NCBI RefSeq assembly: GCF_039542905.1
Contig: NZ_BAABIS010000001.1
Span: 3,596,001 to 3,660,000 of the forward strand
Origin: Kitasatospora terrestris
GTDB lineage: Bacteria; Actinomycetota; Actinomycetes; Streptomycetales; Streptomycetaceae
DNA length: 64,000 nucleotides
Direction: 5' to 3'
The position numbers and the translations under genes are program-made. Positions within the stretch are counted from its first letter, which is position 1, and each line of letters opens with the position of its first letter. The notes under the pieces are model-generated. The model was not told the origin of the DNA. It saw only the letters and a list, made by a program, of their open reading frames with translations, and made no database searches. Positions 53,778 through 63,084 of this stretch are shown here, in pieces.

Positions 53778-54950
53778 ATGACGGAAGAAGCGAAGTCCCC
53801 GTCGCCGTACGGGGCGCCGATGTGGCGGCGGGTGCGGCACCAGTTGCTGAATCTGCCGGTCGGCATCGCCGGGTTCGTCTTCGCCGTCGTGCTGCTCTCG
53901 GTGGGTGTGGGCCTGGCGGTGACGGTGGTGGGTCTGCCGCTGCTGGCGGCCGGGCTGGTGGGCTGCCGCTGGTTCGGGCGCCTGGCGCGCGGCCGGGCCC
54001 GGGCGGACCTGGGCAGCGGGATACCCGAGCCGGGGCCGATGGTGGTGCCCCGCTCCGGGGTGGCGGGCTGGGTGATCGCGGCGCTGACGGATTCGCTGAA
54101 CTGGCGCTCGGTGATCTACTGCGTGCTGCTGCTGCCGTGGGGGGTGCTCGGCTTCGCGCTGACGCTGGTGCTGCTGGTGGTGGGATGGCCGCTGCTGCCC
54201 TGGGCGATGCGGGCGCTGGCTCTGGTCGACCGGGTGCTGGTGGAGAGCCTGGTCAGTCCGAACGCGCTGGCCGAGCGGGTCCGCGAGCTGGAGGACGACC
54301 GGGGTGCGGTGGTCGACACCGCCGCCGCCGACCTGCGCCGGATCGAGCGCGACCTGCACGACGGCGCCCAGGCCCGGCTGGTCGCGCTGGCGATGGACCT
54401 CGGCCTGGCCAAGGAGCGGCTGACCGAGGAGGTGACACCCGAGAGCATGGCGTCCGCCGCGAAGATGGTCGACGCGGCGCACGGCGAGGTGAAGCTGGCC
54501 CTGCAGGAGCTGCGGGATCTGGCCCGGGGCATCCACCCCGCGGTGCTCACCGACCGGGGGCTGGACGCTGCGCTCTCCGCGGTGGCGGCCCGCTGCACCG
54601 TCCCGGGCGGGGTGAAGGTCCACGTCGAGCTCGGTCCGGACGGCGCCCGGCCGGATTCCGCGGTCGAGGGCATCGCCTACTTCACGGTCAGCGAGCTGCT
54701 CACCAATGTCTCCAAGCACTCCGGTGCCCGCTCGGCGACGGTGGACGTCTGGCGCCACGACGACCGGCTGATGCTGCTGGTGCAGGACGACGGCGCCGGC
54801 GGGGCGACCACCCGGCCGGGCGGCGGCCTGGCCGGGCTGGCCGAGCGGGTCGGCGCGGTGGACGGTGTCTTCCTGGTGGAGAGCCCGGCCGGCGGCCCGA
54901 CCTCGGTGACCGTGGAGCTCCCCTGGCGCACCCGGGCCACCCGCGCCTGA
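53778..54950 (+). CDS. Orphan sensor histidine kinase (NarL-partner type)
   Basis: 390 aa. Two membrane hairpins fill the first ~150 residues, a sensor-domain type typical of streptomycete kinases. The phosphoacceptor motif is RIERDLHDGAQARLVALAM; the ATPase has SELLTNVSKHSGA and DDGAGG. Start ATG 53778 or 53727; neither has a good ribosome site. No response regulator lies beside it. Confidence 0.85.
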   Translation: MTEEAKSPSPYGAPMWRRVRHQLLNLPVGIAGFVFAVVLLSVGVGLAVTVVGLPLLAAGLVGCRWFGRLARGRARADLGSGIPEPGPMVVPRSGVAGWVIAALTDSLNWRSVIYCVLLLPWGVLGFALTLVLLVVGWPLLPWAMRALALVDRVLVESLVSPNALAERVRELEDDRGAVVDTAAADLRRIERDLHDGAQARLVALAMDLGLAKERLTEEVTPESMASAAKMVDAAHGEVKLALQELRDLARGIHPAVLTDRGLDAALSAVAARCTVPGGVKVHVELGPDGARPDSAVEGIAYFTVSELLTNVSKHSGARSATVDVWRHDDRLMLLVQDDGAGGATTRPGGGLAGLAERVGAVDGVFLVESPAGGPTSVTVELPWRTRATRA

Positions 54951-55020
54951 CCGATCCTGGCTGACCGACCCCTGCCGACCGGCTCAGGCCCCGGCCGCAG
55001 CGAGCCGGGCCCCGACGTGA

Positions 55021-55072
55021 CCGGGCCCGGAGTGCCGCCGGCCCTTGCGCGGTGGCGGCGCTCCGGGCCCGG
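55021..55072. terminator. Bidirectional terminator
   Basis: 19-bp stem with one G-U pair and a 14-nt loop (arms 55021-55039 and 55054-55072). It lies between the convergent kinase and protease genes. Confidence 0.8.
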
Positions 55073-55093
55073 GGCCGGTGGAGCCGGTTGCGG

Positions 55094-56287
55094 CTACAGC
55101 GAGCCGAGCGTGATGTCGGCGGTCTTGGTCGCGCCGCTGCGCTGGTAGGTGACGGTGACCTTGTCGCCGGGTGTCAGGGAGGCCAGGGCGGTGGTCAGCG
55201 AGGCGAGCGTGGTGATCTGGGTGTCGCCCAGCTTGGTGATCACGTCGCCGGGCTGCAGGCCGGCCGAGGCGGCCGGGCCGCCCGCGGTGACCGAGACGAG
55301 CACGGCGCCGGCCGGCTGGTACTCGGCGTTGAAGTAGGTCCGGGCGGTGACCCCGAGGGCGGCCCGGCCGGAGTTGGTGACCTTGCCGTCCTTGATCAGC
55401 TGGTTGGCGATGTTGGTCACGGTGGCCGCCGGGATGGCGAAGCCGATGCCGGGGGCGGCACTGCCGTTGAGCTCCTGGTCGACGGCGGCCAGGGTGTTGA
55501 TGCCGATCACCTGGCTGGCGAGGTTCGCGAGGGCGCCCCCGGAGTTGCCGGGGTTGATCGCGGCCGAGGTCTGCACCATGTTGCCGATGGTGGCGCCGGG
55601 CGAGCCCGCGGTCTGGGGCTCGCTGACGGTGCGTCCGGTGGCCGAGACGATGCCCTGGGTCACGCTGCTGGACAGGCCCAGCGGGCTGCCCATCGCCAGG
55701 GTGATCTGGCCGACCTCGACCTTGCTGCTGTCGCCGAAGACCGCCGGCCTGAGGCCGCTCGGCGGGCTGCTGAGCTTGATCACCGCGAGGTCGGACTCCG
55801 GGTAGCTGCCGACCAGCGTGGCCTCCAGCTCGGTGGTGGAGTTGGCCAGGGTCACGGTGAACTTCTGCGCCGTGCCGACGACGTGGGCGTTGGTGACGAT
55901 GTCGCCCTTGTCGTCGAAGACGATCCCTGAGCCGAGGCTGTCGCCGGCGGTGATCTGCACCACCGAGGGCAGCACGTTGGCGATCACCCGCTGGTAGTCG
56001 TCCTGCAGCTGGTTGCTGCCGGACGACGCGGCGGAGGGGGCGCCGCTCGCGCCGGCCGAGGCCGTGGTGGCCGAGGCCGTGGTGGCGGAGGGCGACGAGG
56101 AGGACGAGGACGTCGAACTGCTGCAGCCGGTGACCAGCAGTCCGACCAGCGCCAGCGCCAGCGCGGCGACCGGGGCCGGCCACAGCTTGGGCCCGGTGGG
56201 GCGTGGGCCCGCCGGGAGCGGACGGGTCGGTTCCTTCTTCGGGCGCACCTGGACAACCTCCGGGATCTCAAATGACTTTGTCAGCAT
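55094..56287 (-). CDS. HtrA/DegP-type serine protease, lipoprotein-like
   Basis: 397 aa. The N-terminus is basic and Pro-rich, then a membrane helix ends in LLVTGC, so it may be lipid-anchored. A Ser/Thr/Ala-rich linker precedes the trypsin-like domain: NAHVV, SDLAVI and NPGNSGGAL form the triad. One PDZ domain ends the protein (LQPGDVITKLGDTQI). Envelope quality control is the family role. ATG 56287. Confidence 0.92.
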   Translation of the reverse strand: MLTKSFEIPEVVQVRPKKEPTRPLPAGPRPTGPKLWPAPVAALALALVGLLVTGCSSSTSSSSSSPSATTASATTASAGASGAPSAASSGSNQLQDDYQRVIANVLPSVVQITAGDSLGSGIVFDDKGDIVTNAHVVGTAQKFTVTLANSTTELEATLVGSYPESDLAVIKLSSPPSGLRPAVFGDSSKVEVGQITLAMGSPLGLSSSVTQGIVSATGRTVSEPQTAGSPGATIGNMVQTSAAINPGNSGGALANLASQVIGINTLAAVDQELNGSAAPGIGFAIPAATVTNIANQLIKDGKVTNSGRAALGVTARTYFNAEYQPAGAVLVSVTAGGPAASAGLQPGDVITKLGDTQITTLASLTTALASLTPGDKVTVTYQRSGATKTADITLGSL

Positions 56288-56355
56288 TTCACCTTTATGT
56301 CCGAATCAATCGGCAGGCGCGCCCGGCATTGCGCCGACGGGCATAGGATCCCGGC

Positions 56356-57345
56356 ATGACCTGGCTGATCACCGGAGGAGCGGGCTACATCGGCGGCCAC
56401 GTGGTGCGTTCGCTGACCGGAGCGGGTGTGCCGGTGGTGGTCCTGGACGACCTGAGCAGCGGCGGGCGGGACCGTCTGCCCGCCGGCGTGCCGCTCGAGG
56501 TCGGCTCCACCCTCGACCCGGCGGCCGTCGAGCGGGTGCTGAGCCGGTATCCGGTCCGCGGCGTGCTGCACATCGCCGCCAAGAAGCAGCCCGCCGAGTC
56601 GGTGGCCGAGCCGCTGCGCTACTACCGCGAGAACGTCGAGGGCATGCGGACCGTCCTGTCCGCGGCCGTGGCGGCCGGCGTGCGGCGGGTGCTGTTCTCC
56701 TCCTCCGCCGCCGTCTACGGCATGCCCCACGACGTCGAGCTGGTCACCGAGTCCACCCCGTGCGCGCCGCTCAATCCGTACGGCGAGACCAAGCTGGCCG
56801 GCGAGTGGCTGCTGGCCGCCTGCGCGCGGGCGTACGGGATCTCCGGGGTCTCGCTGCGGTACTTCAACGTGGCCGGGACGGCGACGGCCGGGCTGGCCGA
56901 CCGCGGCGCGGCCAACCTGGTCCCGATGGTCTTCCAGCGGCTGACCGAGGGGCGGGCGCCGCTGGTGTTCGGCACCGACTACCCGACCCCGGACGGCAGC
57001 TGCGTCCGGGACTACATCCACGTCGCGGACGTGGCCTCGGCCCACCTGGCGGCCGTCCGGCACCTGGACGCCGATCCGGAGCCCGGCGCGCTGACCCTGA
57101 ACGTCGGACGCGGCGAGGGGGTGTCGGTCCTGGAGATGCTGGACGTGATCGCCCGGGTGACGGGGCGCCGGTTCACCCCGGAGACCGCCCCGCGCCGCCC
57201 CGGGGACCCGGCCAAGGTGGTGGCCTCGGCCGACCGGATCCGCGCGGAGTTCGGCTGGAGCGCCGAGCACGACGTGGAGTCGATGGTCGCCTCGGCCTGG
57301 CAGGCCTGGCTGCACCACAACCCGCGGGCCCGGACCGGCCACTGA
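56356..57345 (+). CDS. galE: UDP-glucose 4-epimerase
   Basis: Short-chain dehydrogenase-fold enzyme of 329 aa that interconverts UDP-glucose and UDP-galactose. TGGAGYIGGHVVRSL binds NAD; NPYGETK is the YxxxK pair; SSSAAVYG and RDYIHVAD fit GalE. Related nucleotide-sugar epimerases cannot be excluded. Divergent from the protease gene. Confidence 0.88.
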   Translation: MTWLITGGAGYIGGHVVRSLTGAGVPVVVLDDLSSGGRDRLPAGVPLEVGSTLDPAAVERVLSRYPVRGVLHIAAKKQPAESVAEPLRYYRENVEGMRTVLSAAVAAGVRRVLFSSSAAVYGMPHDVELVTESTPCAPLNPYGETKLAGEWLLAACARAYGISGVSLRYFNVAGTATAGLADRGAANLVPMVFQRLTEGRAPLVFGTDYPTPDGSCVRDYIHVADVASAHLAAVRHLDADPEPGALTLNVGRGEGVSVLEMLDVIARVTGRRFTPETAPRRPGDPAKVVASADRIRAEFGWSAEHDVESMVASAWQAWLHHNPRARTGH

Positions 57346-57442
57346 GCCCGGGCCGGAACCCCGGCCAGTACCCGGGCCGGCGTCCGGACCAGTGCCCGGA
57401 CCAGCACCCGGGCCCGCCGGGGCCCGGGCACCGCGCCGGCCG

Positions 57443-59797
57443 CTACGGCACCGCGGTGCCGTAGAACGAGTCCAGGGCGTAGACGCAGCGGTCCTTGGAG
57501 CCGACGAACACCCGGCCGCCGACCGCCACCGGGGACCCGGTGAGCTCGCCCTTGGTGCCGAGCTCCCAGCGCAGTCGGCCGGTGCCGAGCTCCACGGTGT
57601 GCAGCGAGTGGTCACGGCTGCCGAGGTGCACCAGCCCGTCGGCGACCGCCGGGGAGCCGACGATCTCGCCGCGCGCCTGGTACCGCCAGCGCTCCCGCCC
57701 GGTGGCGGTGTCGAAGGCGAACAGGGTGTCCCCGGAGCCGAGCAGCGCGGTGGACTCGGCCAGCACCACCGGTTCGGCGCCCTGCCGGGCGGCGGTGGAG
57801 CCGCGCCAGCGGTCGCGTCCGGTGGCGGCGTCCAGCGCGTACAGGGTGCCGAGGTAGTCCGCGACGTACACCGCGCCGTCCGCCACCGCGGGCGGGGTGA
57901 ACAGCACCACGGGCGCGTCGAAGCGCCAGCGCTCGGCGCCGGTGGCGGCGTCCAGCGCGTACACGTGCGAACCGGAGGTCAGGTACAGCACGCCGCCGCG
58001 CTCGACCGGGCGGGAGGGGACGTCGCCGCCGATCGCCACCGACCAGCGCAGCCCGGCGCCGCGCGGGTCGACGCAGCGCAGCCGGCCGCCGCCCTGGTAG
58101 TAGACCGCGCCGGCCACCAGGGCCGGTCCGGACTGCGGGTTCTCGTACTCCTGCTGGGCGTCGTCGGCCCGCCACAGCTCGGCGCCGTTGGCGGCGGAGC
58201 GCAGCTGCACGCCGCCGCCCCGGATGCCGCAGCACAGGACGCCGTCGGCGGCGTCCAGCGAGTAGATCCAGCCGTCCAGCGAGTTGCGCCAGCGGGAGGT
58301 GCCGTCGGCGGCGTCCACGGTGTACAGGTGCGGCCCGTCGGCGGCGTGCACCCGGCCGGAGTCCACGGCGAGCGCCCAGGCCACGTCGTGGGTCTTGTAG
58401 CGGCGCTGTCCGGAGGCGATGTCGAGGGCGTGCACCTCGAAGCTGGAGACGAACAGGGTGCCGTCGGCGACCACCGGGGTGCCCCAGACGTCGTTGGACA
58501 TCCGGAACCGCCAGGGCCGCCAGCGCGGCGCCGGGGCGGGCTGCGGCGGCACCGGGGCCGTCCCGGGCCGCCCGGAGGGGTCGGTGGTGCCGGGCGCGCC
58601 GGTCCGTCGCACCCAGTCGGTACCGGGGGACGGCGCGACGTGCGCGCTGGTCTCCGCCCGGGGACCGGGCCCTATCGCCACACTGGCGCCGGGCAGCCGG
58701 ACCTCCGCCCCGGACGGGCCCAGGACCTGCCGCCCGCCCATCCGCTCGGTGGCCACGTGGTCGGAGCCGGGGGCGCCGCCGTGGGGACCGCCGTGCGCGG
58801 GGCCGCCGTGGACGAGGCCGGGCCGCACCGGACCGCCCTGGACCGGCCCGGGCTGAGGGAGCGGCAGCGGGTGCGGGTGCGGCTGGGGGTGCGGCTGCGG
58901 CGGTACGGGCCGACGGCCGCGCTTGCGCTCGATCAGGTCGAGGGCGGCGGGCGGCAGCCAATCCCCCGCCTCCCCGGCGGCGTCGTTGGAGAACAGGTGG
59001 GGGGCCAGCTCGGCCTGGATCTGAGCGGGCGTCGGGCGGTGCTCGGGGGCCGGTCTCATGCAGGCCCGCACCAGGTCCACCAGGTCCACCGGGAGCCCGG
59101 ACAGGTCGGGCTGCTCGCGCAGCAGCTGGAACACCGTCTCCACCGGGTTGGCGCCCCGGTAGGGGGCGTGCCCGGTGGCACAGAAGACGATCAGCGAGCC
59201 CAGCGAGAAGATGTCGCTGGCGCCGGTGACGCTGCGGCTGTCCCGGGCCTGCTCGGGCGACATGTAGGCGGGGGTGCCGACCGCCACGTTGGTCATGGTC
59301 AGCCGGGTGTTGGAGACCCCGGCGGCGATGCCGAAGTCGATCACCCGGGGGCCGTCCTCGACCACCAGCACGTTGGACGGCTTGAGGTCGCGGTGCACCA
59401 GGTTGGCCGCGTGGATGGACTGCAGCGCCTCGGCGATGCCGGCGGTCAGCCAGCGCACCGCGTCCACCGGCAGCGGCCCGCACTGGTTGACCAGGTCCTC
59501 CAGCGAGGGTGCCGGGACGTACGCGGTGGCCAGCCAGGGCACCGCCGCGTCGGCGTCGGCGTCCACCACGGCGGCGGTGTAGAAGCCGCCGACCGTCTTC
59601 GCGGCCTCGATCTCGCGGGCGAAGCGGACCCGGAACAGGTCGTCCTCGGCGAGCTCGGCGCGCACGGTCTTGATCGCGACCCGGCGGCCGGAGGCGGACC
59701 GCGCCAGGTAGACCAGGCCCATCCCGCCCGCTCCGAGCCGGCCGAGCACCTCGAAGGGCCCGATCCGCCTCGGATCGTGCGCCGTCAGCTGGTCCAC
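57443..59797 (-). CDS. Ser/Thr protein kinase with PQQ-type beta-propeller
   Basis: 784 aa, no membrane helix. Kinase domain at residues 12-270: LGAGGMG, the invariant Lys43, HRDLKPSN (Asp137) and DFG. A Pro/His/Gly-rich linker follows, then about seven PQQ-binding-like repeats with GTPVVADGTLFV and LYALDAATGRDRWR. GTG 59797 has GGAGGT 9 nt upstream. The propeller may sense a ligand or hold a substrate; this domain pairing is known in actinomycetes. Confidence 0.92.
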   Translation of the reverse strand: MDQLTAHDPRRIGPFEVLGRLGAGGMGLVYLARSASGRRVAIKTVRAELAEDDLFRVRFAREIEAAKTVGGFYTAAVVDADADAAVPWLATAYVPAPSLEDLVNQCGPLPVDAVRWLTAGIAEALQSIHAANLVHRDLKPSNVLVVEDGPRVIDFGIAAGVSNTRLTMTNVAVGTPAYMSPEQARDSRSVTGASDIFSLGSLIVFCATGHAPYRGANPVETVFQLLREQPDLSGLPVDLVDLVRACMRPAPEHRPTPAQIQAELAPHLFSNDAAGEAGDWLPPAALDLIERKRGRRPVPPQPHPQPHPHPLPLPQPGPVQGGPVRPGLVHGGPAHGGPHGGAPGSDHVATERMGGRQVLGPSGAEVRLPGASVAIGPGPRAETSAHVAPSPGTDWVRRTGAPGTTDPSGRPGTAPVPPQPAPAPRWRPWRFRMSNDVWGTPVVADGTLFVSSFEVHALDIASGQRRYKTHDVAWALAVDSGRVHAADGPHLYTVDAADGTSRWRNSLDGWIYSLDAADGVLCCGIRGGGVQLRSAANGAELWRADDAQQEYENPQSGPALVAGAVYYQGGGRLRCVDPRGAGLRWSVAIGGDVPSRPVERGGVLYLTSGSHVYALDAATGAERWRFDAPVVLFTPPAVADGAVYVADYLGTLYALDAATGRDRWRGSTAARQGAEPVVLAESTALLGSGDTLFAFDTATGRERWRYQARGEIVGSPAVADGLVHLGSRDHSLHTVELGTGRLRWELGTKGELTGSPVAVGGRVFVGSKDRCVYALDSFYGTAVP

Positions 59798-60156
59798 TCC
59801 GCAGCCACCTCCCCGTCGGGCCGCCACCCGTCGGGCCGCCGCACCGATTCTCCAATGCGCACCGCCCGGGATCCAATCTCCCCCGCCACCAACACGCGGG
59901 ACACCCGCCCCTTCCCGGCCACTCGGGGCACCCGCGGGAGGGCCTCCGGGGCTCCGGAGGGTCACGGCGGGGGCTCCGACGGCGACCGGAAGCATCGAAG
60001 TGATCACGAATCAGCCGACTTGTCGTCACGCTGTGGGGTCATCAGTACACGGGGGGGCTACAACGTGATCTGATGCCCTGGAATTGCCGACCCCCATGCG
60101 GACTAATAGTCGCATCACCGAATCGCGCCAAGATCTTGCCACGGTAAGCTGACGGC
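59798..60156. other. Divergent regulatory region between the kinase and tetR
   Basis: 359 bp with no gene. A bulged inverted repeat (ATGC-g-GAC ... GTC-GCAT, 60096-60115) around TAATA lies 42 bp before the tetR start and may be its operator. No strong -35/-10 pair was found. Confidence 0.35.
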
Positions 60157-60798
60157 ATGACAGGACAAGTTCGCACCGTCGACGGTCGCGTCGCCGGGCG
60201 ACGCGGACAGGAGACGCGGCAGAAGCTGCTCGACTGCCTCCGCGAGATGCTCAGCACGTCGCCTTACCGGGACGTCAAGGTCATCGACGTCGCCCGTATG
60301 GCGGGTACCTCCCCCGCGACCTTCTACCAGTACTTCCCGGATGTCGAGGGCGCCGTCCTTGAGATCGCCGAGGAAATGGCCGAGGACAGCGTCGGGCTCA
60401 AAGAGCTCGTCGATGGAAAGTCCTGGGCGGGAAAGACCGGCTTCACCACTTCCGAAGAAGTGGTGGACGGATTCCTCGCCTTCTGGCGCAAGAATGACGC
60501 CATTCTCCGAGTCGTCACGCTCGGTGCCGCCGAAGGGGACAAGCGGTTCTTCAAGATCCGCATGAAGGTCCTCAACTCGGTCGTCGCCCCGCTGACCGAA
60601 GCGGTTCGGAACAACCAGGGCAAGACCGACAAGACCGTGGATCCGGCGGCGATCGCCGGCGCGCTGGTCTCGCTGCTGGCCTCCGCCGCCGAACACCAGA
60701 AGGCCTTCACCTCCTGGGGCGTCAAGGTGAAGGACCTCAAGCCCAATCTGGCCCTCCAGGTGTACCTCGGTGTCACCGGGAAGAAGCCGCCGAAGTAA
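60157..60798 (+). CDS. TetR-family regulator
   Basis: 213 aa. HTH: YRDVKVIDVARMAGTSPATF followed by YQYFPDVEGAVLEI. The C-terminal ligand domain is of unknown specificity. ATG 60157. Stands alone, converging with fabH. Confidence 0.9.
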   Translation: MTGQVRTVDGRVAGRRGQETRQKLLDCLREMLSTSPYRDVKVIDVARMAGTSPATFYQYFPDVEGAVLEIAEEMAEDSVGLKELVDGKSWAGKTGFTTSEEVVDGFLAFWRKNDAILRVVTLGAAEGDKRFFKIRMKVLNSVVAPLTEAVRNNQGKTDKTVDPAAIAGALVSLLASAAEHQKAFTSWGVKVKDLKPNLALQVYLGVTGKKPPK

Positions 60799-60915
60799 CC
60801 GTTCCCCAGCCGATTGGCGCGTGGCCCCGGTCTCCTGTTCCGGGGTGTGTCGGACGGCGGCCGTGTCCTCGGGGGAGGTTCGCCGACGTACCGTGACGTG
60901 CCCGAACACGACAGT

Positions 60916-60949
60916 GGGGCGGCAACCGGACCTGTCCGGTTGCCGCCCC
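60916..60949. terminator. Bidirectional terminator between tetR and fabH
   Basis: Perfect 15-bp stem with a CCTG loop (arms 60916-60930 and 60935-60949). Confidence 0.85.
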
Positions 60950-60979
60950 GTCGGCGTCGTCCTCGAAGGTGCCCGCGGG

Positions 60980-61924
60980 TCAGGGGCAGCGCACGACCTG
61001 GCCGGCGTACGCCAGCCCGCCGCCGAAGCCGAAGAGCAGCACCGGGTCGCCGCTGTTCAGCTCGCCGCGCTCGACCAGCTTGCTGAGGGCCAGCGGGATG
61101 GAGGCGGCGGAGGTGTTGCCGGAGTCGACCACGTCGCGGGCGACCACCGCGTCCTCGGCCAGGCCGAGCTTGCCGGCGATGGCGTCGATGATCCGCAGGT
61201 TGGCCTGGTGGGCGACGAAGCCGCGCAGCTCGGACGGGTCGTGGCCGGCCTTCAGGGCGGCCTGCCGGGCCAGCGGGGCGATCTTGGTGGTGGCCCAGCG
61301 GAAGACCGTCTGGCCCTGCTGGCTGATGGTCGGGTCCCAGCCGGAGATGGTGACCGCGTCGCCCTTCTCGGGCTCGGTGCCCCAGACCACCGGGCCGATG
61401 CCGGCCTGCTCGTCCGGGACGGCCTCGACCAGCGCGGCGCCCGCCCCGTCGCCGAAGATCACGCAGGTGGTGCGGTCGGTCCAGTCGAGGGTGTCGGACA
61501 TCCGCTCGGCGCCGATCACCAGCGCCCGGGTGGCCGCGCCGGCCCGGATGGCGTGGTCGGCGGTGGCGAGGGCGTACGAGAAGCCGGAGCAGACCGTGTT
61601 CACGTCGTACGCGGCGGGCGTGGGGATGCCGAGCCGGGCGGCGACGGCGGCGGCGGTGTAGGGGCTGCGCTCGGTGGCGGTGCAGGTGGCGACCACGACC
61701 AGGTCGACCTGGTCGGCGGTGCGGCCGGCGTGGGCCAGGGCCTTCTGGGCCGCCTCGGCGGCCAGGTCGACCAGGGTCTCGTCCTCCGCGATGTGCCGGG
61801 TGCGGATTCCGACCCGGGAGCGGATCCACTCGTCGTCGGTGTCGACCAGCTTCTCCAGGTCGTCGTTGCTGAGGACCTTGGGCGGCTGGTAGTGGCCGAG
61901 CGCCACGATACGGGAGGCGGTCAT
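60980..61924 (-). CDS. fabH: Beta-ketoacyl-ACP synthase III
   Basis: 314 aa. Condenses acyl-CoA with malonyl-ACP to start fatty-acid synthesis. The Cys112-His239-Asn270 triad sits in NTVCSGFSYAL, AHQANLRI and NTSAASIP. ATG 61924 has a weak ribosome site. It stands alone; streptomycete FAS genes are normally clustered elsewhere, so this may be a second FabH. Confidence 0.93.
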   Translation of the reverse strand: MTASRIVALGHYQPPKVLSNDDLEKLVDTDDEWIRSRVGIRTRHIAEDETLVDLAAEAAQKALAHAGRTADQVDLVVVATCTATERSPYTAAAVAARLGIPTPAAYDVNTVCSGFSYALATADHAIRAGAATRALVIGAERMSDTLDWTDRTTCVIFGDGAGAALVEAVPDEQAGIGPVVWGTEPEKGDAVTISGWDPTISQQGQTVFRWATTKIAPLARQAALKAGHDPSELRGFVAHQANLRIIDAIAGKLGLAEDAVVARDVVDSGNTSAASIPLALSKLVERGELNSGDPVLLFGFGGGLAYAGQVVRCP

Positions 61925-62010
61925 ACCGCCACTCAACCCCGTTACCGGTGAGTCACCCGGTGACGCCCTGGTACAGGATCCGGCGCCGGTTGCTGTAGGG
62001 GACGGACAAC

Positions 62011-62979
62011 TCATCCGGAAAGGGACTGTGCGTCGCCCATCGCGATCATCGGGTGCAGGGCCGGGTCGAGGGCGCGGACCAGTTCGACCATGTGGTCCTC
62101 GGTCAGCGAGACGCAGCCGTGGGTCGGGCCGCCGTGGTCCAGGTGCAGCCAGATGCCGCCGCCCTTGGCAGCGCCCTCGGGGGTCCGGGTGTCCAGCGGC
62201 GAGCTGCCGGCCACCCGGTTGTAGTTGATCGCGACCACGTAGTCGAAGGAACCGGCCAGCGGCTCGTTGTTGAAGCCCCGCCCGCCCATCACGAAGTCGG
62301 CGTCCTGGTCGTACGGGAGCTTGGTGCCCGGGTTCGCCTTGCGGCCGCCGGCGTCGGTGAGGGCGAACAGGCCGATCGGGCTGCGCAGGTCGCCGGAGCG
62401 GTGCTCGGCGGTCCAGCCCTTGTACGCGTTGTGCGCGGGCCACGCCTGGCCGGCCTGCCAGACGCCGTCGGCGCCGCGGGTCCAGAGCGTGACGGTGGTG
62501 TCGGAGGAGTCCTTGCCCTTGCCGCTGGCGACCAGCAGTTGGCGGGTCTCGGCGGGGATCTTCGCCGTCCAGGACGGGCCGAGGCCGGGTATCGAGGTCA
62601 GCTTCGTCCGGTCGGAGCGGTCGGCGGCCGGGGCCTCGGTGTGTATCTCGGCGGCGCGCATCGGCACCACCTGGTCGTCCGGATTGCGGTCCGGGGCGGC
62701 GGCCGTGGTCTGCGGGAAGGTGCGGCCCGGCCCGACGGTGAACCAGCCGGCGGCCAGCGCCAGCAGTGTCGCGGTGGAGACCGTCAGCTTGCGCACCCGG
62801 CGCGGCTTGGGCCTGCGCCGGCGCCCGCGGCCGACGGCCGGCTCCTCGGCCGCGACCCGGGGGGCGGACGCCCCGGCGGCGGCCCGGTCGGCCGCGCGTC
62901 CGGCGCCGCGGCCCTCGGTGCGCGGGCTCGGCGCGGAGCGCGAGCGGCGGTGCGAGGCGGCGCGGTGGGAACCGGACAT
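62011..62979 (-). CDS. L,D-transpeptidase (YkuD) family protein
   Basis: 322 aa. Basic cytoplasmic N-terminus, one membrane helix (STATLLALAAGWFTVG), then a catalytic domain ending in the HGCVSL active site (Cys). It would cross-link peptidoglycan 3-3 or attach proteins. ATG 62979 has GGAGGA 9 nt upstream. Confidence 0.88.
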   Translation of the reverse strand: MSGSHRAASHRRSRSAPSPRTEGRGAGRAADRAAAGASAPRVAAEEPAVGRGRRRRPKPRRVRKLTVSTATLLALAAGWFTVGPGRTFPQTTAAAPDRNPDDQVVPMRAAEIHTEAPAADRSDRTKLTSIPGLGPSWTAKIPAETRQLLVASGKGKDSSDTTVTLWTRGADGVWQAGQAWPAHNAYKGWTAEHRSGDLRSPIGLFALTDAGGRKANPGTKLPYDQDADFVMGGRGFNNEPLAGSFDYVVAINYNRVAGSSPLDTRTPEGAAKGGGIWLHLDHGGPTHGCVSLTEDHMVELVRALDPALHPMIAMGDAQSLSG

Positions 62980-63084
62980 GCGGACGATCCTCCCAGAGCG
63001 CCGTCCGGAAACGGAACCCGAGATGTGTGATGGGCCTGTGAGCATACGCGCCCCCAGGCCCACCGGACGCACACGGGTGCGCGG

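Noticed and set aside
57346..57442. Tandem repeat between galE and the kinase
   Set aside because: CCGG-rich and partly palindromic, but unit length and spacing are irregular; low-complexity G+C sequence is enough to explain it.
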